Shown: positions 55,275 through 64,000 of the stretch, one piece after another | Layout of the letters: each line of letters opens with the position of its first letter | How positions within the stretch are numbered: the stretch's first letter is position 1 | Assembly (NCBI RefSeq): GCF_028372415.1 | Contig: NC_092872.1 | Span: 519,126,224 to 519,190,223, forward strand | Origin: Notamacropus eugenii | Taxonomy: Eukaryota > Chordata > Mammalia > Diprotodontia > Macropodidae | Reading direction: 5' to 3' | Length of the DNA stretch: 64,000 nucleotides | The notes under the pieces: generated by a model | Databases searched by the model: none | Told to the model about the DNA's origin: nothing | What the model saw: only the letters and a program-made list of their open reading frames with translations | Position numbers and translations under genes: made by a program

Positions 55275-55323
55275 AGTGTGTGCGTGTGTGTGTGTGTGTG
55301 CGTGTGTATGCGCGCACGCGCCC
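55275..55323 (+). repeat. (GT)n/(GC)n alternating tract
   Basis: Strict purine-pyrimidine alternation: GT units followed by 'gcgcgcacgcgc'. Z-DNA-prone type of sequence. About 650 bases upstream of the matching CA tract. Confidence 0.9.
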
Positions 55324-55580
55324 GCGTCAGGGAAGGAGTCTGGGTCTGGGTCTGTGTGTGAGCCGTGACCCGAGAAGCGGGGGGACACAGGCAGCCCCCC
55401 GCCCCTCCTCCCCCAAATGCTGCGCTCTCCGCGCGCTGTCTGACTGCCCAGCTCCCCTCGCCCAGACGGCTGCGGCGGCTGGACTTTGAACAAGTGCTGG
55501 AGCCCCGGCACTGGTCCGGCAGCCGGTCCCGGGGTCCTGCAGCCAGCCCGGACCGCGTCCCCGAGGGCGGGGATCCAGGA

Positions 55581-55588
55581 GGTAAAAA
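55581..55588 (+). promoter_or_regulatory. possible alternative splice donor
   Basis: CCAGGAG|GTAAAA, cut after 55581, is a fair donor. It lies upstream of the TATTTAA box and would need an earlier start site. Secondary to the donor at 56287. Confidence 0.3.
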
Positions 55589-55739
55589 CTTCTTTGGGAG
55601 ACGGAGAGGGATGGGGAAGTGGGGGAGGGGGCTCGGGTGGCTGTTTCCTCCAGGTTTTTGTTTTGAAATGGGAGCCGGAGGCCCCCTGCCAGGGGTTAAT
55701 CGCCGCCTCCCGTCTCTCCTCCCCTCTCTCCACCTCTTT

Positions 55740-55775
55740 CTCCTCCTCCTCCTCCTCCTCCTCCTCCTCCTCCTC
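55740..55775 (+). repeat. (TCC)n microsatellite
   Basis: Twelve tandem TCC triplets about 105 bases upstream of the TATTTAA box. A mirror-symmetric pyrimidine tract of a kind that can form triplex DNA. Confidence 0.95.
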
Positions 55776-55880
55776 GCTCCCCCCGCCTCGGCTCCCCGCG
55801 CAGGGCTGGCGGCTGGCGGGCTGCGCGGCTCGGCGGCGGCTGGGGCTGTGCCGGTGCCCGGAGCTGCCTCGGCATCGGGG

Positions 55881-55887
55881 TATTTAA
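55881..55887 (+). promoter_or_regulatory. TATA-like box TATTTAA
   Basis: TATTTAAAG in an otherwise GC-only neighbourhood, followed by GC-rich sequence. Transcription would be expected to start near 55910, about 30 bases on. Confidence 0.6.
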
Positions 55888-55962
55888 AGCCGCCGGGTTG
55901 CAGCAGCCGGACTCGCCCGAGCGAGCTGAGCGCGCCCGGCTGAGAGGGGGCACGCGCGCAGG

Positions 55963-56038
55963 CACACACGCACACATCACACACATATCACACACACACA
56001 CACACACACCACACACACCACACACACACCCGCGCGCA
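55963..56038 (+). repeat. (CA)n array in the predicted first exon
   Basis: CA units with CACACAT and ACC interruptions, ending in CCCGCGCGCAC. Complementary in type to the GT tract at 55275-55323. Confidence 0.92.
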
Positions 56039-56160
56039 CTCTCCCTCCCTGCCCGCGGAGGAGGAGTGGCTGCAGCGGCGGTGGCCGGGGCCGCGCGGAG
56101 CCTCGGGCCGGGGAAGAAGCGGGAGCCGGCGCTGCGCTGAGCCGGGCGGCTCTCCTCGGC

Positions 56161-56250
56161 ATGCAGCGCCTCGGAGCTGCCGGCGCCCCGCGGCCGGAGC
56201 GGGCTGCGGCACAGGCACAGGCACAGGCGGCTGCGCCCCGCTCGGGCTGA
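56161..56250 (+). CDS. upstream ORF, 29 codons
   Basis: ATG at 56161, TGA at 56248-56250, entirely inside the predicted first exon and ahead of the splice donor. The residues are mostly Ala, Arg, Gly, Pro and Gln, with an AQAQAQ run from a 6-base repeat. Start context has G at -3 but C at +4, so it is moderate. If translated it would reduce use of the downstream start. The peptide itself may have no function. Confidence 0.35.
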   Translation: MQRLGAAGAPRPERAAAQAQAQAAAPRSG

Positions 56251-56286
56251 GGCGGTGCCAGCGGCAGCAGCGATCCCTGCGCCCCG

Positions 56287-56292
56287 GTGAGT
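56287..56292 (+). promoter_or_regulatory. consensus 5' splice donor GTGAGT
   Basis: CCCCG|GTGAGTGCGG: the intronic six bases match the mammalian donor consensus. It orients the transcript on the + strand. Confidence 0.65.
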
Positions 56293-56960
56293 GCGGCGCA
56301 CTCCGGCAGCCCAGCCCCGGCTCGGGAGGGGAGGGAATGGGGAAGCAGGGACCCTCTGCCCCCGGCTCTGTGCCCTCCTCGCCCCCAAGACTGAGGAAGG
56401 GGGCGGATACCCGGGGGAGCGGGGGCAGTGCCTGGCGGGGGGCGCGGCGAACAGGTGTATGAGTGGAGGAGATGGGTGGGGGTCAGGCGAGAGAACAGCG
56501 TGGAGGCGGAGGGGGAAAACCCCTAGCCCAGGGGGGCGCAGATCGTCGGGGAGGCTACCCAGCCCCTTGTGTTCCAAGCCAGCGAGGTGGCTGGCACAGC
56601 CCGGACGCTGGGCACACGGGATCCTAACTGGGGAGAGCGTGCCAAGTGAGGTGAGGGGCTTAGCCTGAAAAATTCTAACCTCTGGAGGGGGTGGGGTGAC
56701 TGGTGATGACTTCCCCCTCTTTTCTTCTCCCGTTTTGGGGCCCCTGATTTAGTGGGCACAGAGAGCCAGACTAGATGGCCTCGAGGAGCCCGGAGGTTTC
56801 TGAGCCCCTGAACTGCTCCCGCCCCGAGCCTGACGCGGGGAACAGACTCTGAATGGACTGGCAGCCTGTGCACGGGGAGCCGGCTTTGTCGGGTGGCTCT
56901 TCTCCCGGGTTTGAACTCGGTAGGAAACTGAGGAGCCCATCGGGGGATCCCGAAGGCTAG

Positions 56961-58240
56961 CCACGGCGATGAGGAGAACACGAGGGTCCCTGGGGACCGA
57001 GGAGAGCCCCGGGAAGAGGCGGGGGTGGGGGGATGTCGGTGTTTAAAATGTATACTTTGTTTCCCAGGTCTGGTCCTCCCAGGATCTCTGAGAGACACCC
57101 TCTCTCCCTCGGCTCCGCTAGGGTTGGAGAGAGCCTTAGGGGTGGGGATTTATTTAGGCATTCTTCTCAAATACCATTTCCCAGTTCCTTAAAAGCAGAA
57201 GGTTCTTTGCGTGGAGAAAACGAGATTTAAACCCATGATTCGCTTTTCTGTGAAATAGCACACGTCTTTACTTCCCCTACAAGCCTTCTCCGGATTTAGA
57301 TACAGAGCATCCGATCCTGATTTTGATACTTCTGTGGCCACCATCACCCCCAGTTCATTTCCCACCCCTTTTCCTGCTGGGTTCCCTCTTTCCCTCTGTT
57401 TGTGTTTTAATCACTTTTCGGTTAAGAGTAAATATTTAATTAATTAAGTAATTAAATTCAGCTTATGTGTGAATCTGGGTATTTGCACATCTGTGCATAT
57501 TGGTACAACCTCTCTCCACCCCATCTGCCCTTCCTTCTCCTCCAACCCTCCCACACAGTCATTCTCCCCTGTCCTCCTTTAGGGCCAGGGATCTGAGAAA
57601 CGGGAGTTACAGAAAGGTTTTATTCATATTTGCAGGGAACTCCTGGTAGTAGGAGCCCTAAAGCTTTCTATGAAGCCTAGTAGCAGGTAAAAGGTTTTCT
57701 TTTGAGAACCCCACCCCATGAACCTCTACCTCAAGAAGTTATTTTGTTCATAGAAAAGGAAATTTCCTGCAACTCTACTAACTATTGCAGAATCACGGGA
57801 CAGTTTTAATTAAATTAAAGCCATTCATTAAATAAGAGGGGGAGGGGGTAAAGAACATAAGTGAAGGGCAGTTTCCCTCTATTCACTTGCCCTGTTTAGT
57901 GGAAGAGAGAAAAATAATTCAAAACAACCTGTCCCAGTGTGTAATTTAATGTTCTAATAAGCAGCTGGAAGGATGATGGTGCTGGGCTTGGCTAATGAAA
58001 TGTTAGACCTTTACACATAAAGTATCTTCCCTCCCTGGGTAGTTCCTGTGCATAAATACAGTTCTGTTGAAGTTAGCTCAGGCAGGAAGGGTCAGCATGG
58101 CTTTGGGGTTGTGACTGTGGGCATCAGCTGTGTTCTTTAACATCTGAACTTAAGGGAGTTTTTCTGGTTTTGTTTGCTTTTGGTTTGGGCTTTAAAAAAA
58201 AAAAGCTGATTTTTTTTTTTTTTTTAACATATGAGTATTG
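56961..58240. other. probable first-intron start, repeat-free, about 1.3 kb
   Basis: No SINE or LINE. AT-core clusters at 57430-57465 (atttaattaattaagtaatta) and 57804-57835 (ttttaattaaattaaagcc). The block 57900-58090 has mixed words (gtgtaatttaatgttctaataagcagctgg, ggcttggctaatgaaatg) of conserved-element type. Homopolymer A and T runs at 58193-58226. Confidence 0.45.
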
Positions 58241-58670
58241 TAGCAACTTGACTTTGAGGAAAGAGAGCTGGATTTGGAGTGAGAGAATCTGTTTGAATTT
58301 CAGCTCTGCTTCTTGCTAACTGTGTGGTCTGAGGCAAGTCATTTTAACCCTAGCCACTTACCTCAGCCATAAAATGAGGGCTTGGTCTCATCCATGATGG
58401 GTTTGTTTTGTAAATCTTGTGTCTGCAGAATATTTCTCTTTCAAAGAATATGAGTGGAGACAGCTGATTCTCTTTGACAGGCCATTGTCCAGTATAAAAG
58501 CAATCACCTGGATACTGTGCAGTATAGCCTGAAACAACTGGGCTGTAGATGCAATGAAAAGGATGCTGAAGTGGGAGTCAGGAGACCTGGGTTCTAATCC
58601 TGTTTATGTACCATTTATTAACCATGTGACCTTGGACATATCACTTTCTCTCTTTTGGCCCCAGTTTTAC
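58241..58670 (+). repeat. two MIR3/MIR-family SINEs
   Basis: 58250-58390 (agctggatttggagtgagag, ctgaggcaagtcattttaacc). 58550-58670 (gtgggagtcaggagacctgggttctaatcc, atgtgaccttggacatatcac). Confidence 0.75.
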
Positions 58671-58729
58671 TATATATATGATAGAGAGCTTGAATAAGAC
58701 AAAGGAGCCTGTGCCATTATTTTGAATGT

Positions 58730-58873
58730 TTCAATAACTATTTCAGTGTAATTGGACTTTATAATCCTATATATTTCATTTAATACACTGAAAAATATTA
58801 TTCTGATCAGACATCTGTTGGTTTCGCCAGACTTCAGAGGGGCCCATGACACAAAAAATAGTTAAGAAACCCC
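58730..58873 (-). mobile_element. hAT-like element half, related to 48290-48575
   Basis: Reads in antisense the words of the other copy: 'aatacactgaaaaatattattctgatcag', 'ggtttcgccagacttcagaggggcccatg', and ends 'ttaagaaacccctg'. Confidence 0.65.
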
Positions 58874-58882
58874 TGATTAAAA

Positions 58883-59051
58883 CAGGGGTCTGCAAAGTAG
58901 AGCCAGCAAAGACCAATTCTAGCCTGCCTATATTTGTACCACCTGCCAGCTGTGAATGTTTTTTTTTTTATTTTAAAATATAAAACCTTACTTTAAAACA
59001 TAGAAACCATTCTTAGCTTATGGAAGGTAAGCCAGAGTTTGTCAGCCCCTG
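58883..59051. mobile_element. hAT-type miniature transposon with perfect 8-base duplication
   Basis: Starts CAGGGGTCTGCAAAG and ends with its inverted relative 'tttgtcagcccctg'. Flanked by identical GATTAAAA at 58875-58882 and 59052-59059. 169 bases, no transposase. Confidence 0.93.
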
Positions 59052-59109
59052 GATTAAAAGATGTCAGAGCTTTGTTCTAGCTCCATCATGGTTCACCTCC
59101 CTATCCCAC

Positions 59110-59465
59110 CTGTACCTAGGTTGAAATGCCCTTTGAGTTTGAGTGATATCTTCATATTACTTTCCATTAACAATTCTAGATCCATTCAGATCAAACCAGT
59201 CTCCAGAGTGGGCATCCCATTTACCATCTCCATACCTTTGCCTAAACTGCCCCCTCTTCCTGGAAGGTGCTCTCCTTCCTCACCTCTCACTTAGAATCCC
59301 TGTCTTCATCCAAGGGTCAACTCAGGGCTCAGCTCCTCCCTGCCGCTGGATTCCCTCTATCTCCCCTATTGTTCATACTCTAGTAGACCATAAGCTCCTG
59401 AAGTCAAAGACTGTCTTTCTTTTGTATTTTCAGTGTTTAGACGTAGATGGTTAATTGTTGATCTC
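59110..59465 (+). repeat. L2 3' end
   Basis: Words: ctcttcctggaaggtgctctcc, tcatccaagggtcaactcaggg, tagaccataagctcctgaagtcaaagactgtcttt. Confidence 0.82.
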
Positions 59466-59529
59466 TTCCTCAGATTATCCTGAATTTATTCATTTGTATA
59501 TATGTCATATTATCAAGTGATATAGATTT

Positions 59530-59845
59530 GTTGTGGTTGAGTTTGGGGTTTTTTTTCAGTCTGACTCTTCATGATCCTATTTGGCATTTTCTTGGCAAAG
59601 ATATTAGGGTAGTTCGCCATTTCTTTCTCCAGCTCATTTTTCTGATGAGGAAACTGAGGCCAACAGTTATGTGACTTGCCCACGGGGTCACACAGCCAGT
59701 AAATATCTGAGGCCAGATTTGAACTCAGAAGATAGTCTTGCTGATTTCAAACGCAGCATTCTGGCCCCTATGCCACCTAGCTGCCCTTGTATATTTATAC
59801 GTGTGTATATATGTATATGTACACACACACACACACATATATAGC
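59530..59845 (-). repeat. Mar-1-type SINE (antisense) followed by TA/CA tract
   Basis: Tail 'cagtctgactcttcatgatcc', CORE 'gatgaggaaactgaggcc', head 'cctatgccacctagctgccc' to about 59787. Then alternating 'gtgtatatatgtatatgtacacacacac'. Confidence 0.9.
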
Positions 59846-59859
59846 ATCTTACAAGCCTT

Positions 59860-59990
59860 ATAACTCTCTATCAATGTGAATAATAATTATGTTGCCCAGA
59901 GATGGTTTGACTTTCCTATCTCCCCAGCACCTATCTCAGGGGCGTGCATGTAGTAGACATTTAACAAGCATTTGTCAGACTGAGTGAATC
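59860..59990 (+). repeat. L2 3' end, short
   Basis: Words: tttcctatctccccagcacctatctcaggggc and gtagtagacatttaacaagcatttg. Confidence 0.65.
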
Positions 59991-60475
59991 CAGCTGCTTT
60001 CCCTGGTGAGGGTGGGGTGGCCACAGGGCAAGATTCTTTTGTGTGTACATTGAGAATGTAGAACATTAGCCAGTCTCTCAGATTAATGCTAGACATTCCA
60101 CGTAGCTTGGACATTCACCATGTAGTAAAAAAGCAGCAGAGTGGTGTGTTTAGCTCGTTGTCTCTAGGTAAAAGAAATGGCAGGTTTTATTCTTTGGTTT
60201 TCTGTCCATTAAACAGCATGGCACTACACCCAATGCTTCTACCCCTTCTGTACCTGCATACACTCTTCCAACCAGAACATGAATAGTTGATGTGAAGGGT
60301 AAAAAAAAAAAAAATTGAAAAGACCATGTGTGTTGTAAGCACGTCTGGCTGGCTAGCTAACTGTAGGAGGGTTAAGATCTCCACAGGAGCCCAGACCTCA
60401 AGTGGTTGGCTCTTGTGCATTAAAGATCCTGATTACTGTGTGTCTGGATGGTGTCATCAAGCTGGCTTAGCTCTA
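59991..60475. other. unassigned, repeat-free
   Basis: An A-run lies at 60301-60314. No repeat or exon recognised. Confidence 0.35.
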
Positions 60476-60835
60476 CCCGAAAAGTGACCAAATTTGGGAT
60501 GTGACTGTGGTGGCTTTCCCAGAGGAGTAGGATATACCATCTGAAAGAGGCCCCCAAGATGACACAGGGCCTTACCTGGAAGAACTCTCTGGCTGCTGGT
60601 AGCCATGAACAAAGTCTGCAGAAATTGTCCCCCGGATCTCTTTGAATGAAAGGCGCTATCTAATTGCAAGATCATTAAGATCATTATAATTAATTGGCAC
60701 CCTGATAAATGGCATGATTGCCTAATTGGGGCTGTTGCTAGGGAACCAGGGCTCATGCCATGCACTGCACCATTGCCAAAACTGAAATGGCACACCTAGC
60801 CTGCCTGAGTGGTATATGGAGCTTTGGATCCAGCA
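60476..60835. promoter_or_regulatory. candidate conserved intronic element
   Basis: Repeat-free, with packed AT-core words at 60658-60722 (gatcattaagatcattataattaattggcac, gataaatggcatgattgcctaattgg) followed by an X-box-like palindrome at 60734-60747. No coding frame of interest. Confidence 0.48.
60734..60747. promoter_or_regulatory. RFX-type X-box motif GTTGCTAGGGAACC
   Basis: Two inverted half-sites, GTTGCT and GGGAAC(C), spaced by one base. RFX factors, including those controlling ciliary genes, bind such motifs. Binding here is inference. Confidence 0.5.
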
Positions 60836-61124
60836 GTTAACAGGTAGAAGTGAGAGTGATGCTTTTGGCCAAGTCATATCCATTCCCCTTAGCAGCAGCA
60901 GCAGCAGCACATATTTCGGTTGAACACCTACTAAGTGTAAGTACAGATGGCATATCTACCCTCGGTCATTATTGCCCTGGTAGCAAAGAAAATGGTGCAA
61001 ATGTAGAAAGTTACTTTTTTCTCCCTTTTGAACTTGAATTTAGTGAAGCATCTTGGTGGGCCTAGTGACAAAAGATCCAGCTGCAGGATGGGCATGTCCT
61101 TAAACCCAACATTGGGTTGTGTAT
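60836..61124. other. unassigned, with (CAG)n at 60893-60909
   Basis: A short CAG run (about five to six units) and no recognised repeat family. The + strand frame 60850-61065 shows no domain. Confidence 0.4.
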
Positions 61125-61320
61125 TCAAAAGAACTTGGAGTCAGAAGACCTGTTTTTGAGACCTGACTGCATCACTTCCTTCCTGACTGTGTAACCTTGA
61201 ACAAATCATCTCCCTCCTCAGAGCCTATCCAAGATTCCTCAGATGGTTGTTGTAAGGAGAGGGGCTTTGTAAACCATGTAGCAACAGAGAAATGGCATTA
61301 TAAGTAAAGAACTGTCAGTA
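61125..61320 (+). repeat. MIR-family SINE
   Basis: Words: acttggagtcagaagacctg, gtgtaaccttgaacaaatcatc, ttgttgtaaggagaggggctttg. Confidence 0.72.
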
Positions 61321-61427
61321 ATGCTCTCTGAACTCCTTTACACTGTTGTCTATGCTCTGTGTGTGTGTGAGCATGTTAGCCATTTAGCACTTAATTTTAT
61401 ATTGTCTGGATGTGGTCTTGATTAGTT

Positions 61428-61488
61428 TCATGTGTGCATATACATACATGTGTGTATATACATACACATATGTGTTTGTATCTTGTGT

Positions 61489-61542
<54 letters not shown>

Positions 61543-61552
61543 AGAGAGATGG
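61428..61552 (+). repeat. TG/TA tract with (GT)n and (GA)n
   Basis: 61428-61490 mixed 'tgtgtgcatatacatac', 61491-61539 pure GT, 61540-61550 GA. Confidence 0.95.
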
Positions 61553-61559
61553 ATAGATT

Positions 61560-61870
61560 TTTTTTTTCTTCCCTTAACTAAATTCTAAGTTCCTTAAGGT
61601 TAGGAACTCAGTCTTTTCTATTTATGTATAGATACCAACCCTACCCTGTTGCCCAGAACTAGCACTCAGTGATCTAGTAAACATCCATCGATTAGGATCT
61701 ACCATAGGCAAAGCATTGGATCATCTGGGGAAAAAAGAGTGAGAAGGAAAACACGAGCCCTTGCCCACTAAGAGCTTGCCATCTGTTCAATTCAATTCTA
61801 TAAACATTTATTAAATGCCTGCTATGTGCCAGGCGTTGGGCTGAAAGGACATGGCTTCAGGCCCTGCCTC
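61560..61870. repeat. L2 3' ends, sense then antisense
   Basis: 61575-61690: 'aattctaagttccttaaggttaggaactcagtc'. 61780-61870: 'attctataaacatttattaaatgcctgctatgtgccaggcgttggg'. Confidence 0.75.
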
Positions 61871-62714
61871 TAGACTGGTCTGGTGCTAATAGCTTGATCT
61901 TGTCTGCAACTAGAACCAACTCCCACTCCCACCCCCAGTTTGCAATATAGGTACTGACCACAAAGCCATATTACCTCGAGGTCCTGACCTGATCCTTGGT
62001 TTCCCTTTCTGACTTCCCAGGATGCTTGGCTATTATTTGTAGGGCTCTGAGTTCCACCTGAGAGCTATCAAGTTGACCCTGTTCCCAGTCTCGTTACAAG
62101 GAACACTCCTATGCTTGAGTTGGTTGGCCTGGTCCATCCTCCAGGGAACGTGAGTGGTACCCGCCCCTCAAGATGTGTTTGACCAGGTGGGAAGCCAGAT
62201 GTTTGAGAAAGAGGCCTGCCAAGAATCCTGCTTTCTGACAGAAAATCAGTTGGGGTGGAGAGAGGAGGGAAGGGTGGAACAGGGCCCAAAGAAGGTCTGA
62301 TTCATTAGGCCCAAAAGAGAAAATGAGGAGACTTAAGAAGATTTTCTTAGTTGAAGGAAGGAGACAAATGCCCACAGTACTCTGGGATGTAGCCATCGTC
62401 TTTGCCCATGTTAAACCAGTTCAACAGCACATGTTTGTGGAGCACCTACCATCCCATCCACCCAGAGCTTTTGTTCTAATAGGAGACACAGCATGTGCAG
62501 GAATAAGTAAATACATTAGCATTTGAAGAGGGAGAGAATACTACCAAAGGGGCTATCGCTGAATTTCAAAGCATAAGTCATTGTCTACCTTCATTTTAAA
62601 ACTATCTGTTAAATGTCTCCTGTGGGTGGAATACTATCCAGGCAACCAATGAGATTCAAAGCTTAAATGAGACACCATCTCTGCCTCATGGGCGAGTAAC
62701 CTAGTGGCCAGCAG
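61871..62714. other. mostly unassigned intronic sequence
   Basis: Possible antisense L2 words at about 62400-62460 (tgtttgtggagcacctacc) and 62590-62650. Otherwise no repeat, RNA or exon recognised. Confidence 0.4.
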
Positions 62715-62970
62715 AGTTCTGAGTAGAAGCAGCGAGGTGGTGCAGTAGAGAAGATGCTGAGCCTGAAGTCTATAAGTCCTGAGTTCAAATCCCATCTCAG
62801 ACACTACCAGCTTTGTGACCTTGGGCAAGTTCAGTGCTTAACTGCTGTCTGCCTCAGTTTCCCCCCCTGTAAAATGCTGATGTAATTGCATCTACAGCCC
62901 AGGGTTGTTGTGAGGATCCAATGGGATAACATGGGTAACATGCTTAGTGCAGTTCCTAGTGCACCAGAAG
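62715..62970 (+). repeat. MIR with Mar-1-like head
   Basis: Words: agcgaggtggtgcagtagag, tgagttcaaatcccatctcagacac, ttgttgtgaggatccaatggg, gtgcagttcctagtgc. Confidence 0.8.
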
Positions 62971-63110
62971 CATTATTTGAGCCCAGGTCTCTCCTTAATC
63001 TAAGCCCAACAGTCTTTCCTATACCATTCTGTCTCTGGGAAAGTTAAAGACCTATTGTAGTAATCTTTAGCATTCAACAAATATTTAATAAGCATCTAAT
63101 GTGCTTGAAG

Positions 63111-63345
63111 GAGGCAGCTAGGTGGCTCAGTGGATAGAGCACAGGGCCTGCAGTTAGGAAGACCTGAGTTCAAATCTAGCCTTAGACACTTATTAATTGT
63201 TACTTGGCAAGTCACTAAACCCTGTTAGTCTCAGTTTCCTCATCTGTAAAATGAGCTGGAGAAGGAAATAGCAAACCACTCCAGTATCTCTGACAAGAAA
63301 ACCCCAAATGGGGTCACAGAGAGTCTGGTACAACTGAACAACATT
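63111..63345 (+). repeat. Mar-1-type SINE, complete
   Basis: Head 'gaggcagctaggtggctcag', CORE 'tggcaagtcactaaaccctg', tail 'aaccccaaatggggtcacagagagt ... caactgaacaac'. Inserted in an antisense L2-like end (63070-63110). Confidence 0.93.
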
Positions 63346-63394
63346 GCACTCAAGGGGTGTACGAGGGTGAGAAATACTTTATATCTCTATGCTG

Positions 63395-64000
63395 GATGTA
63401 ATGTTTCAAGGCGCTTTCATGTTAATTAACTCATTTTATCTCTTCAATACATCCGTCAGCCGGGCAGGGGAAGGAGCTTGATATTCTCTTCCCCATGCTT
63501 AAGGTGAGAACATCAGCGCACGGAGAGGTTCCTCACTTGTCTAAGGACTCACAGCGAATTTGTCGATCTTTGAGGAGCTCTTAAGGGATTTGGAGTTAGC
63601 GGGCCTAGGTTCAAATCCTGGTTCTTAGTACCTGTACACTTAGTACCTGTGTAACCTTAACCAACTCACTTGAGTTCTTCATGTCCTCAGGTTCCTCAAC
63701 TGTAAAATTAGGGAACTGAACAAGATGATGCTTAAGGTCCCTTCCAGCTCCAAATCCTATGATCTTTTGATCCCTAGGGGAATTAATTAACATTCAGAGA
63801 AAATCTACAGTTAAGAGAGTAAGGAAGTCCTTCCCATTGCAAATTCCAAGAAAAGTAATGGATGATCTAAATTTCCTATTATGCATAAAAATCCTAGCTG
63901 ACATTCACATAGTTGTTCAGAATTTACACAGCACTTTACAGAGTACAAAAGGTACTCCAGAGGAGTAGAAAATACACTAGATGATTCAGAATTAGGAGGC
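63395..64000. repeat. MIR (antisense), MIR3-type SINE (sense), MIR (antisense)
   Basis: 63400-63560 antisense MIR, diverged. 63580-63775 sense MIR3-type (gggcctaggttcaaatcctgg ... aaggtcccttccagctccaaatcctatgatc). 63890-64000 start of an antisense MIR (cacatagttgttcagaatttacacagcacttta) followed by a SINE cut off by the window end. Confidence 0.75.

Larger units (their letters stand above)
55911..56286 (+). ncRNA. probable 5'-untranslated first exon of an unidentified gene
   Basis: Bounded by the predicted start (about 55911) and the donor CCCCG|GTGAGT after 56286. No long open frame begins here. The only ATG is at 56161, which starts a short upstream ORF. It contains a CA-rich array (about 55963-56038). 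The main start codon must therefore lie in a later exon outside this window or in an unrecognised one. The start site is inferred from the TATTTAA box only. The gene is not identified. The type used is the nearest available, since the exon belongs to a presumed mRNA. Confidence 0.55.
55270..56960. promoter_or_regulatory. CpG-rich promoter region
   Basis: The only stretch in the window with abundant CpG and high GC. It has a GC-box (GGGCGGGG at 55565-55572), a TATTTAA box at 55881, and a consensus splice donor at 56287. Long overlapping open frames on both strands (up to 293 codons on the minus strand) come from missing stop codons in GC-rich sequence and contain no domain. Confidence 0.88.

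Noticed and set aside
55211..56577. Long frames in the CpG-rich region (minus strand 257 and 293 codons; + strand 192 codons)
   Set aside because: GC-rich DNA lacks stop codons in all frames; the peptides are Arg/Pro/Ala/Gly or His/Thr runs from CA, GT and TCC repeats and contain no domain.
63070..63360. Target duplication around the Mar-1 SINE at 63111
   Set aside because: The candidate words (tgtgcttgaagg and ttgcactcaaggg) match too poorly to count as evidence.

Overview
This window is vertebrate nuclear DNA, most likely from a marsupial. The main evidence is the repeat content: MIR-type CORE-SINEs with an RTE-like tail (Mar-1 type, ending in the words for 'ggggtcacagagagt ... gactgaacaac'), a tRNA-headed SINE whose tail ends 'ggacaaacacaac', and L1 3' ends of a type I associate with marsupials. 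These sit on a background of ancient MIR, MIR3/Ther-2, L2 and L3/CR1 remnants. The host assignment rests on remembered repeat consensus sequences, not on a database search.

No intact protein-coding gene is visible. All of the longer open frames are explained by microsatellites, by GC-rich promoter sequence, or by decayed retrotransposons. The window reads as a gene-poor, repeat-packed flank followed, at about 55.3-57 kb, by a CpG-rich promoter on the + strand. That promoter has a TATTTAA box, a probable non-coding first exon of about 375 bases carrying one 29-codon upstream ORF, and a consensus GTGAGT splice donor at 56287. Sequence after 56.3 kb is then probably first intron. The gene itself could not be identified because no recognisable coding exon lies inside the window.

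Layout: 1-18 kb, mixed SINE/L2/L3 remnants with probable conserved single-copy blocks at 9.1-9.6 and 12.1-13.3 kb. 18-28 kb, a truncated L1, two long antisense L2 copies, L3/CR1 copies, and SINE tails expanded into 33-bp minisatellites. 28-33 kb, two opposite copies of an unusual composite retroelement whose ends are copies of a SINE tail. 33-40.3 kb, one near full-length but dead L1 on the - strand, interrupted by an internally deleted + strand L1. 40.7-41.06 kb, a retrocopy of 7SL (SRP) RNA. 41-55 kb, SINEs, hAT-type miniature transposons with target duplications, an L1 endonuclease remnant, and single-copy blocks at 49.1-49.4 and 50.2-50.8 kb. 55-57 kb, promoter and first exon. 57-64 kb, probable intron with another conserved-looking block (60.5-60.8 kb) holding an RFX-type X-box.

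The biological theme is a set of non-autonomous elements, each borrowing a different LINE: MIR with L2, MIR3/Ther-2 with L3/CR1, Mar-1 with RTE, and the 'ggacaaacacaac'-tailed SINE with an unidentified partner. The best candidates for something undescribed are the tail-flanked composite element, the full-length 7SL retrocopy outside the groups known for 7SL-derived SINEs, and the SINE-tail minisatellites.
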